Assembly: GCF_003478035.1 (NCBI RefSeq)
Contig: NZ_QUEP01000002.1
Coordinates: 186,001-250,000, forward strand
DNA: 64,000 nucleotides
Origin: Clostridium sp. OF03-18AA
GTDB lineage: Bacteria; Bacillota; Clostridia; Lachnospirales; Lachnospiraceae
Reading direction: 5' to 3'
The position numbers and the translations under genes are program-made. Of the stretch, positions 1 through 5,602 are shown piece after piece. The first letter of the stretch is position 1. Every line of letters begins with the position of its first letter. The notes under the pieces were generated by a model that was not told the origin of the DNA, did no database searches, and saw nothing but the letters and a program-made list of their open reading frames with translations.

Positions 1-1
1 T

Positions 2-238
2 GCGATCCACATCGAGCGCTACCAGAATGCGGTCCAGGCGAAAGGACATGCCCTGCTCCGCAAGTATGACGCCGAGGCTGCAAAGATCACGGATCCGGCG
101 GAGAGCAGAAGACTTCTGGAGAAAGCGAACCGTGAGATCGCAAAGATGTTAAAGGAAGAGACGGGGAATACCCTGGATCATGTGCTCTTTGAGCTCAGCA
201 ATTCCATGAAGAACGCGTTTTCAAGATCTGACGCATAA
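2..238 (+). CDS. C-terminal fragment of an unrecognised protein
   Basis: An open frame enters from the left edge and ends with TAA at 236-238, giving about 78 residues. The translation is charged and rich in Ala, Lys, Glu and Arg (for example ERYQNAVQAKGHALL and KANREIAKMLKEE), which suggests alpha-helix, perhaps coiled-coil. No membrane segment or catalytic motif is visible. I do not recognise the family and the N-terminus lies outside the window. A hairpin with a T-rich tail follows at 315-376, so the transcript probably ends before rsmH. Confidence 0.6.
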   Translation, partial: AIHIERYQNAVQAKGHALLRKYDAEAAKITDPAESRRLLEKANREIAKMLKEETGNTLDHVLFELSNSMKNAFSRSDA

Positions 239-247
239 CAAGTTCAG

Positions 248-284
248 GCCGAACGCATGTGAGACTTGACGCGTAATTCCGGCC
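248..284 (+). repeat. 37-bp imperfect inverted repeat, copy A
   Basis: The segment runs from GCCGAACGCATG to AATTCCGGCC just after a stop codon. It matches 3631-3667, also just after a stop codon, at 28 of 37 positions without gaps, mostly by transitions. Its ends (GCCGAACGC and GCG..TTCCGGC) can pair into a hairpin. Origin and role are unknown. Confidence 0.4.
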
Positions 285-314
285 GGTGGAAGCTGATAAA
301 TTCTTCTCAGAACG

Positions 315-376
315 AGACCTCTGCAGGGATGATGCGGTGTAGATCAGGCCGCAGGATCCCGGGCGGAGGTCTTTTG
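315..376 (+). terminator. probable intrinsic terminator
   Basis: AGACCTC at 315-321 pairs with GAGGTCT at 366-372, with GGAT/ATCC pairing further in, followed by TTTT and more T-rich sequence. It lies between the unknown gene and the rsmH promoter. The loop is long, so strength is uncertain. Confidence 0.5.
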
Positions 377-400
377 TCATATTTTTGTACTTTTTGACGC

Positions 401-429
401 TTGACACGGGAACCTCATCCCGTTATGCT
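401..429 (+). promoter_or_regulatory. sigma-70 type promoter for rsmH
   Basis: TTGACA at 401-406, a 17-bp spacer and TATGCT at 424-429, about 110 bp before the rsmH start. Within the 301-bp gap 239-539 I otherwise see only the 37-bp repeat and the terminator. Confidence 0.7.
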
Positions 430-539
430 ACTTATGGCAGAAAATGCTCAGATTTACATGCCGCGCCTTTTTGTGTTAAGATAAACAGAAAGAGCGCAAG
501 GCGCATGGAAGCTGAATACAGGATAAATGAGGTTTTAAG

Positions 540-1622
540 ATGGAAGAAAAAGAGGTACAGGGAGCACCGGTGCACAAACGGCGTGTCCGTTACAGCGGGA
601 CACACCCGAGACGGTTTGAAGAAAAGTATAAAGAGCAGAATCCGGAGAAATATGCCGATACGATCGAAAAGGTCATCAAAAAGGGCAGCACTCCGGCCGG
701 CATGCACATCTCGATCTGCGTGAAAGAGATCCTGGATTTCCTGGATATCAAGCCGGGAATGCAGGGGCTGGACGCCACACTTGGATACGGCGGTCACACG
801 ACGGAGATGTTAAAAAAGCTGGAAGGACAGGGGCATATGTATGCTCTTGACGTGGATCCGATCGAGATCGTAAAGACAAAGGAACGCCTGAAGGAACGCG
901 GCTTCGGAGAGGAGATCCTTACGATAAAACAGATGAACTTTGCTGATATCGACAGGCTCGTCCCGGAGGCGGGGCTGTTTGACTTTGTCCTGGCAGATCT
1001 CGGTGTCTCCTCGATGCAGATCGACAACCCGGAGCGCGGTTTCACTTATAAGGCCGATGGTCCGCTGGATCTTCGCCTGAACCCGGAAAAAGGAATATCT
1101 GCGGCGGAGCGCTTAAAACAGATGGATATGGAAGAGATCGCGGGCATGTTCGCGGAAAACTCCGATGAGCCTTATGCGGAGGAGATCGCACGGGAGATCG
1201 CAAAGAGAAACCGGAAACGTCAGTATATTGAGACGACCACGGAATTAAAAGAAGTGATCGAGCAGGTGCTTTCTTTTATCCCGGAAAAAGAGCGGAAGGA
1301 AGCCGTGAAGAAATCCTGCCAGAGATGTTTCCAGGCGCTGAGGATCGATGTCAACCAGGAATTCGAGGTTCTGGAAAGCTTCCTCTCAAAACTGCCGGGG
1401 ATCCTGGCACCGGGCGGAAGAGCTGCGATCCTGACCTTCCATTCCGGGGAAGACCGCCTTGTAAAGTATTACTTTAAGGACGGCAAAAAGGAAGGAATCT
1501 ACAGCGACGTTGCGAGCGATGTGATCCGTCCATCGGCGGAAGAATGCCAGAGAAACCCGCGTGCAAGATCCACAAAGATGCGCTGGGCGATCCGGGATGG
1601 CGAAAATCCGCACAGGATGTAA
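540..1622 (+). CDS. rsmH: RsmH-like 16S rRNA (cytosine-N4) methyltransferase, stand-alone paralogue
   Basis: The protein (360 residues) has the RsmH fold signature. The SAM-binding motif is LDATLGYGGHT (about residues 80-90), followed by DLGVSSMQIDNPERGF, then DGPLDLRL, and FQALRIDVNQE plus FHSGEDRLVK near the C-terminus. RsmH methylates N4 of C1402 in 16S rRNA. It is longer than the usual ~310 residues, with about 45 extra basic N-terminal residues. The usual HPATRTFQALR is here KSCQRCFQALR, and FHSLEDR is FHSGEDR. No mraZ, ftsL or pbp genes are adjacent, so this is probably not the division-cluster copy but a divergent paralogue whose substrate may differ. A promoter sits at 401-429 and TGAGGT precedes the start. 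Confidence 0.85.
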   Translation: MEEKEVQGAPVHKRRVRYSGTHPRRFEEKYKEQNPEKYADTIEKVIKKGSTPAGMHISICVKEILDFLDIKPGMQGLDATLGYGGHTTEMLKKLEGQGHMYALDVDPIEIVKTKERLKERGFGEEILTIKQMNFADIDRLVPEAGLFDFVLADLGVSSMQIDNPERGFTYKADGPLDLRLNPEKGISAAERLKQMDMEEIAGMFAENSDEPYAEEIAREIAKRNRKRQYIETTTELKEVIEQVLSFIPEKERKEAVKKSCQRCFQALRIDVNQEFEVLESFLSKLPGILAPGGRAAILTFHSGEDRLVKYYFKDGKKEGIYSDVASDVIRPSAEECQRNPRARSTKMRWAIRDGENPHRM

Positions 1623-1740
1623 AGAAAAAACAGGCTCGGAAACGGAATTTGGAAATGAGAGAAGGAAACGGTTCAGCAAATCTTAGTATTCATTTGGCGG
1701 AATGGTTTCCGGAAGACAGAATCAGAAAGAGAAATAGATT

Positions 1741-3621
1741 ATGAACAAAAAGATAGAAGAAACAACAGAGGAATACGAGAGAAAAGAAGGGAGTGGGCTC
1801 GAGCGCGCGGGAGCCGCGGCGATATTCTTCTTGTCGCCGGTATTATCCTACATCATGTTTGAACTAGTGACAGGAAATCTTGCCGCAGTGCTGCCGAAAA
1901 ATGCGGTGCTGAACATGGTGTGGATGTTTGCGCTGTACCTTCTGGTATTCGGAATCTCCGGAAGCAGCCGGATCTCCATCCCTGTATCCTCCGTGATCTT
2001 TTATGTGATCTCTCTGGCGGAAGCCTTTGTCGTATCCTTCAGAAGCCGCCCGATCATGATGAGTGATGTCCTTGCGGTGAAGACCGCGATGACGGTGGCC
2101 GGGAGCTATAACTACACACCGACCTTTATGATGATCATCTGCGGGATCCTCCTGATCATGTGGAATGTACTGGCGCAGCTCGTGCCGGTGAGGATCAGGG
2201 GGAAGAAAAAAAGAGCTGCCGTGTTTGGCGGATCCGCTGCTGCGGTCGCGGTGTTTATCGGCGGCTTCTACACGGTCCTTGTCCCGAAACTGGGACTGGA
2301 GGTAAATCTCTGGGACCCGACGACTTCCTACGCGGAGAACGGCTATGTGCTGGCGTCGGCGGTATCCTTAAAATATCTGGTAAAGAAAGCTCCGGAGGGT
2401 TATTCCCAGGCGAAGATCCAGGAGATCTATGAAAAATATGTGGGAAGCGAAGAAGAGCAGAACGAGGAGACGGCGGCCGCGGTGGAAGCGGGAGATGCGG
2501 TCCAGCCGACCAACATCATCTGCATCATGAACGAGAGTCTTTCCGACCTGTCGGTGGATGGGGAATTTACGACGAATACAGAGTATTTCCCGTTCCTCAA
2601 CAGTCTGACGGAGAATACCGTAAAGGGAAAACTCTGCATGCCGGTGTTCGGCGCGATGACCAGCAACTCTGAGTTTGAGTTCCTGATCGGTGATTCCATG
2701 TACCTGATGCCGAGAGGCAGCATCGCTTACCAGTTCTATGTAAATCCCGGCGTCCGCTCCATGGTCAGCACGGTGAAAGACCAGGGATACACGGCTGTCG
2801 CCATGCACCCGTACCCGGCAGAGAACTGGAACCGCCGGATCTGCTACAATAACATGGGATTTGACGATTTCATGGATATCAGCGCCTATGAGGGCCGGGA
2901 TGAGCTCCGAAATTATATCAGCGATCTGAGCGATTTTAAACTCATCACGGAGTATGTCGAAAAGAAGGCAAATCCTGATGACAAGTTATTCCTCTTCAAT
3001 GTGACGATGCAGAACCATGGCGGATATATGATCCCGTTCGCAAACTTCGATCAGGAAGTATGGCTTACCGGGGACATGGAAGGAAAGTATCCGGAGGCGG
3101 ATATGTACCTGTCTCTTGTGAAAAAATCGGATGAGGCATTTGAGTGGCTCGTAAATTATTTCTCCCAGTGCGACCAGCCGACGATGATCGTCATGTTCGG
3201 CGACCACCAGCCAGGGATCGAGGACGAGTTCTTTGACGAGGCGATGGGAGTGGAGAGCGCGAAGGCCCCGAACGAGCAGAAGATGTGCTGGTACGAGACT
3301 CCGTTCGTGATCTGGACCAACTACGACCAGCCTGCGGAGGATATGGGACGCTTAGGTGCGATCTACCTTTCTTCCTACGTGTTAAAGCGCGCGAACCTCT
3401 CACTGACTCCGTACAACGAGTTTTTACTGCAGCTTTCCGAAAAGCTCCCGATCATCCATCATCTCGGCATCTGGGAGTCGGACGGAACTTACCATGGCTG
3501 GGAGGACGCGGAGAGCGGAGAGTACGAGTGGAAGGAACAGCTGATGGAGTACGAGAACCTTGTATACAACCACAGCCTGGATCCGAAGACCGTAAATGAG
3601 ATGTTTTCGATTTCGCAGTAA
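1741..3621 (+). CDS. LTA synthase family phosphoglycerol transferase
   Basis: This 626-residue membrane enzyme has about five hydrophobic segments in the first ~190 residues, followed by an extracellular sulfatase-fold domain. Key motifs fit the lipoteichoic-acid synthase family: MNESLSD (metal-binding Glu), MTSNSEFEF (nucleophile probably Thr307) and FGDHQPG (metal-binding Asp-His). Family members transfer glycerol phosphate from phosphatidylglycerol to a growing polymer or glycolipid on the outer face of the membrane. Whether this one makes LTA or decorates another glycan cannot be told from sequence. The ATG at 1741 has only a weak purine-rich upstream stretch. It follows rsmH by 118 bp, and a terminator lies at 3719-3747. 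Confidence 0.88.
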   Translation: MNKKIEETTEEYERKEGSGLERAGAAAIFFLSPVLSYIMFELVTGNLAAVLPKNAVLNMVWMFALYLLVFGISGSSRISIPVSSVIFYVISLAEAFVVSFRSRPIMMSDVLAVKTAMTVAGSYNYTPTFMMIICGILLIMWNVLAQLVPVRIRGKKKRAAVFGGSAAAVAVFIGGFYTVLVPKLGLEVNLWDPTTSYAENGYVLASAVSLKYLVKKAPEGYSQAKIQEIYEKYVGSEEEQNEETAAAVEAGDAVQPTNIICIMNESLSDLSVDGEFTTNTEYFPFLNSLTENTVKGKLCMPVFGAMTSNSEFEFLIGDSMYLMPRGSIAYQFYVNPGVRSMVSTVKDQGYTAVAMHPYPAENWNRRICYNNMGFDDFMDISAYEGRDELRNYISDLSDFKLITEYVEKKANPDDKLFLFNVTMQNHGGYMIPFANFDQEVWLTGDMEGKYPEADMYLSLVKKSDEAFEWLVNYFSQCDQPTMIVMFGDHQPGIEDEFFDEAMGVESAKAPNEQKMCWYETPFVIWTNYDQPAEDMGRLGAIYLSSYVLKRANLSLTPYNEFLLQLSEKLPIIHHLGIWESDGTYHGWEDAESGEYEWKEQLMEYENLVYNHSLDPKTVNEMFSISQ

Positions 3622-3630
3622 AAACTTTAT

Positions 3631-3667
3631 GCCGAATGCATGTATGACTTGGCGTATCATTCTGGTC
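3631..3667 (+). repeat. 37-bp imperfect inverted repeat, copy B
   Basis: Second copy of the segment at 248-284 (28 of 37 identical), 9 bp after the stop of the LTA synthase gene. Most differences are transitions. Confidence 0.4.
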
Positions 3668-3718
3668 AGCATGAATTCATAAGATTTTTCGAAATTGCTG
3701 AGACAAATATAAAACAGA

Positions 3719-3747
3719 GGGCAGCCTGAAAGAGGGCTGTCCTTTTT
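3719..3747 (+). terminator. intrinsic terminator after the LTA synthase gene
   Basis: GGGCAGCC at 3719-3726 pairs with GGCTGTCC at 3735-3742 around a short loop, followed by TTTTT. Confidence 0.75.
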
Positions 3748-3789
3748 GCTTACAGAAAATTCCGATGGAACTTCCTGTAAGCAAAAAGG
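3741..3789. repeat. 15-bp perfect inverted repeat overlapping the terminator tail
   Basis: CCTTTTTGCTTACAG at 3741-3755 is exactly complementary to CTGTAAGCAAAAAGG at 3775-3789. The loop contains further pairing (TTCC/GGAA). The left arm uses the T-tract of the preceding terminator, so the two hairpins share bases. Downstream sequence up to 3882 is rich in GCGC/CGCG palindromes and leads into the 96-bp repeat; I see no gene in it. Confidence 0.6.
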
Positions 3790-3882
3790 CACTGTGCGCC
3801 TAAGATGCGCACTCGCGCGAGATGAAGGTTGTCGCAAGCGACCGCGCGAGACGCCCGAATGTACTGAGGCATATTCTTTTAA

Positions 3883-3978
3883 TTTACGCGAACAACGAGC
3901 CAAAGTCTGCGCTTGCGCGAGACCTTGGCGACTGTCGTGATAACAAGGGGAAACTCGCGAAGCGTGTTTTCACTTGTT
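3883..3978 (+). repeat. 96-bp folded dispersed repeat, copy 1
   Basis: Runs from TTTACGCGAACAACGAGCC to GTTTTCACTTGTT. Other copies are at 7763-7858, 33216-33311 and 37276-37371, with a partial one at 39684-39715, all in the same orientation. The first half folds as GCCAA..GTC..CGCG-CTTG-CGCG..GAC..TTGGC inside a CGCGA/TCGCG stem. The second half folds as AACAAG-GGAAAC-CGC-GAA-GCG-GTTTTC-CTTGTT. In this copy TCGCG is TCGTG, which still pairs through a G-U wobble. Short ORFs read from it are by-products. Confidence 0.85.
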
Positions 3979-3999
3979 CAAAAAATTTCTCAAATAGGA

Positions 4000-4028
4000 T
4001 TGACAACTTGGTTAGTTAGTGCTAATCT
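4000..4028 (+). promoter_or_regulatory. promoter of the fez-like metal locus
   Basis: TTGACA at 4000-4005, a 17-bp spacer and TAATCT at 4023-4028, about 110 bp before the first gene. Operator-like repeats overlap the -10 region and the start site. Confidence 0.7.
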
Positions 4029-4046
4029 TTGTTAGTAGGAACTAAC
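4012..4046. promoter_or_regulatory. paired palindromes, probable metalloregulator operator
   Basis: TTAG-TG-CTAA lies within 4016-4025 and GTTAGT-AGGA-ACTAAC at 4031-4046, covering the -10 box and likely start site. TTAG/CTAA half-sites recall DtxR/IdeR-type iron boxes rather than the AT-rich Fur box. That the locus is iron-repressed is inference from this placement. Confidence 0.55.
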
Positions 4047-4140
4047 AGCCGATAAAGATACCCCCACAGGGAATCCGAAATGTGCTGTTTTTGCGGTTGT
4101 GAAGTCATGGCATGGCTGCGATAAAAAGGAGGCGTGATCA

Positions 4141-4509
4141 ATGATAAACGGAATTATTATCGTTGTACTGATCGTGGTCGCGATCTTTGCAGTGAAAGGG
4201 GCAATGCACCAGTTCGTCTACGGCTGCTGCGGATCGAAGGACGTGGAGAAAAAGATCAAGGTGCAGGATAAAAATACGTCGGATTATCCGTACTATGCAG
4301 TTGTCGGCGTCGATGGAATGAAATGCAAACACTGCAAGCTCCATGTGGAGAATGCGTTCAACGAGAAGGACGGCAACTGGGCGGAGGTAAACCTCGAGAA
4401 GAAGGAAGCCGATGTCCGGATGAAGACAAAAATGACGGACCGTGAGATCCGCGATACCGTGAGCAAAGCCGGATATGTGCTCCGCGATATTGAATGGAAG
4501 CAGGCGTAG
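4141..4509 (+). CDS. membrane-anchored heavy-metal-associated (HMA) domain protein
   Basis: This 122-residue protein has one N-terminal membrane helix (about residues 3-20) and a GCCGSK cysteine pair just after it, in the style of FeoB-associated Cys-rich proteins. A C-terminal HMA domain carries the metal-binding motif GMKCKHC (about residues 60-66). HMA domains bind soft or transition metals through the CxxC pair and hand them to P1B-ATPases. It is the first gene after the promoter at 4000-4028 and lies upstream of a P1B-ATPase whose own N-terminus lacks a CxxC HMA motif, so a role as metal donor or sensor for that pump is likely. AAGGAGG 9 bp before the ATG supports the start. Confidence 0.7.
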   Translation: MINGIIIVVLIVVAIFAVKGAMHQFVYGCCGSKDVEKKIKVQDKNTSDYPYYAVVGVDGMKCKHCKLHVENAFNEKDGNWAEVNLEKKEADVRMKTKMTDREIRDTVSKAGYVLRDIEWKQA

Positions 4510-4609
4510 GAAATTTTTTAATTCGGAATGCGAAGTATCGGCAAGATCAGATTGACGGATATGTTGTGTACAGGCAGCAACGATTTTACAGGAATGAGAG
4601 GGATGCCGG

Positions 4610-4966
4610 ATGTGGCAGAAAAAAGACATCGTGAATGAATTCCAGAGGCTTGGAAAACGCATTACAAAACAGAGAATGGTCATCCTTGACGTGATCCTGG
4701 AACAGAACTGGACAGACTGCAAGGAAGTTTACTATGAGGCTGTGCAGAGGGATTCGACTGTGGGACTTTCCACTGTCTACCGGACGATCCGGATGCTGGA
4801 GGAGATGGGCGTTTTAAAGCGTGTTTACCAGTATGTTTTTACCGATGAATCGGGAGAACAGGTCGATGGGGAGAGCGAGATCATCGCACCGGAATTTCAC
4901 GGAAAAAGCGGGCTCAGAAAGACTGAAAAAGACGACGAAAAATGCTGTTCCGTCAGCGCGTCATAA
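4610..4966 (+). CDS. short Fur-family regulator (FezX candidate), DNA-binding part only
   Basis: The first ~80 of 118 residues match the Fur winged-helix domain: LGKRITKQRMVILDVI, then GLSTVYRTIRMLEEMGVL. The usual second domain with its His-rich metal sites and CxxC zinc motifs is missing. Instead there is a ~38-residue charged tail ending in CCSVSAS. A Fur protein of this length should be unable to form the standard dimer and metal sites, so it may sense metal otherwise (the tail Cys pair) or act through partners. From memory, ferrosome loci of Clostridioides difficile (fezXAB) also begin with a regulator gene. It follows the HMA gene by 100 bp; GAGAGGG precedes the ATG. Confidence 0.7.
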   Translation: MWQKKDIVNEFQRLGKRITKQRMVILDVILEQNWTDCKEVYYEAVQRDSTVGLSTVYRTIRMLEEMGVLKRVYQYVFTDESGEQVDGESEIIAPEFHGKSGLRKTEKDDEKCCSVSAS

Positions 4967-5045
4967 AAGAGATAATTGTCAAAAATTGACAAAGTTTCTC
5001 AATTAAAGACATTATATTTGACTAACCGGGAGGTGTGGTGTTACC

Positions 5046-5132
5046 ATGTTGAAAACGCAGAAAGACCTTCCGGTTTTTCCCGTTGTGTATAAAAAAGAAA
5101 GCAAGGAAGTGAGGACCGATGAAACACCATAA
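5046..5132 (+). CDS. 28-residue small ORF in the fez-like locus
   Basis: ATG at 5046 is preceded by GGGAGGTG (5029-5036) at ideal spacing. The frame reads MLKTQKDLPVFPVVYK then a charged tail, stopping at 5130-5132. It overlaps the next small ORF by 14 bp, suggesting translational coupling. No domain is recognised. It could be a leader peptide or a genuine small protein. The 4967-5282 gap otherwise holds a TTGACA (4986-4991) with a poorly spaced TATATT and the hairpin at 5211-5237. Confidence 0.4.
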   Translation: MLKTQKDLPVFPVVYKKESKEVRTDETP

Positions 5133-5199
5133 ATTCTGGGCGTGGGCAACCGTTTTCTGCTTTGCTATGGTCATGTATACCGGTTATAAACATAAGTGA
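5119..5199 (+). CDS. 26-residue single-helix membrane peptide in the fez-like locus
   Basis: The frame starts MKHHKFWAWATV, continues as a hydrophobic helix of about 14 residues and ends MYTGYKHK before TGA at 5197-5199. Basic ends around one hydrophobic helix are typical of a genuine small membrane protein. AAGGAAGTGAGG lies just upstream. I have a general recollection of similar tiny Lachnospiraceae proteins but assert no family. Its place between the regulator and the ferrosome-type genes suggests a role in the same membrane system. Confidence 0.55.
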   Translation: MKHHKFWAWATVFCFAMVMYTGYKHK

Positions 5200-5210
5200 C
5201 CGGGATGACC

Positions 5211-5237
5211 GTAACTGTTTCGTATCTTTACAGTTAC
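5211..5237. repeat. 27-bp hairpin GTAACTGT-N11-ACAGTTAC, solo copy
   Basis: Perfect 8-bp arms with an 11-base loop between the 26-residue ORF and the FezA candidate. The same arms and spacing occur at 49627-49653 and at the right ends of the two 133-bp elements (12780-12806, 37203-37229). It could be a processing or regulatory hairpin, or the end of a mobile element. Confidence 0.7.
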
Positions 5238-5282
5238 AGATAAACTAGTGATTCTATTTTTTATTTACAGGAGGATTTAAAA

Positions 5283-5597
5283 ATGTTAGATGTAAAGAAA
5301 TGCTTAAAATTAAAAAATGTCGCTGTATTCGCAAGTGGTGTTCTCTTTGGAACAGCAGGTATCAAGGTCCTTGGAAGCCAGGATGCAAAGAAATTATATA
5401 TTAACTGTCTCGCAGCAGGTCTCCGCGCAAAAGAGTGCGTGATGACAACTGCTTCCAACATCCAGGCAAACGCTGAGGATGTTCTTGCAGAGGCAAAGGA
5501 GATCAACCGTGCCCGTGCGGAAGAAGAGTTCGGTGAGGAAGAAGAGACAGCAGAGGATCTCACAGAGACTGCAGAAAATACAGAGGACGCTGAATAA
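5283..5597 (+). CDS. fezA: FezA candidate: small membrane protein with acidic tail
   Basis: This 104-residue protein has a hydrophobic segment at about residues 12-31 containing a GxxxG helix-packing motif (G19-VLF-G23). An Ala-rich helical middle follows, then a strongly acidic tail (EEEFGEEEETAED). It resembles the small proteins found next to P1B-6 ATPases in Lachnospiraceae. In described ferrosome loci (Desulfovibrio magneticus, C. difficile) FezA is a small membrane-associated protein with GxxxG motifs needed to build the iron compartment. The match here is by architecture and position, not alignment. The acidic tail could bind iron (inference). AGGAGG precedes the ATG; FezB follows after 5 bp. 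Confidence 0.6.
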   Translation: MLDVKKCLKLKNVAVFASGVLFGTAGIKVLGSQDAKKLYINCLAAGLRAKECVMTTASNIQANAEDVLAEAKEINRARAEEEFGEEEETAEDLTETAENTEDAE

Positions 5598-5602
5598 TCA
5601 TC

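Noticed and set aside
1544..1744. 66-codon ORF spanning the rsmH end and the next gene start
   Set aside because: It overlaps rsmH in another frame, has no ribosome site, and its composition is a basic shadow translation.
3746..4019. Short ORFs reading NNEPKSALARDLGDCRDNKG-like peptides, also at 33077-33328 and 37146-37373
   Set aside because: They are translations of the 96-bp folded repeat. The recurring peptide reflects repeated DNA, there are no ribosome sites, and the pairing explains the conservation better.
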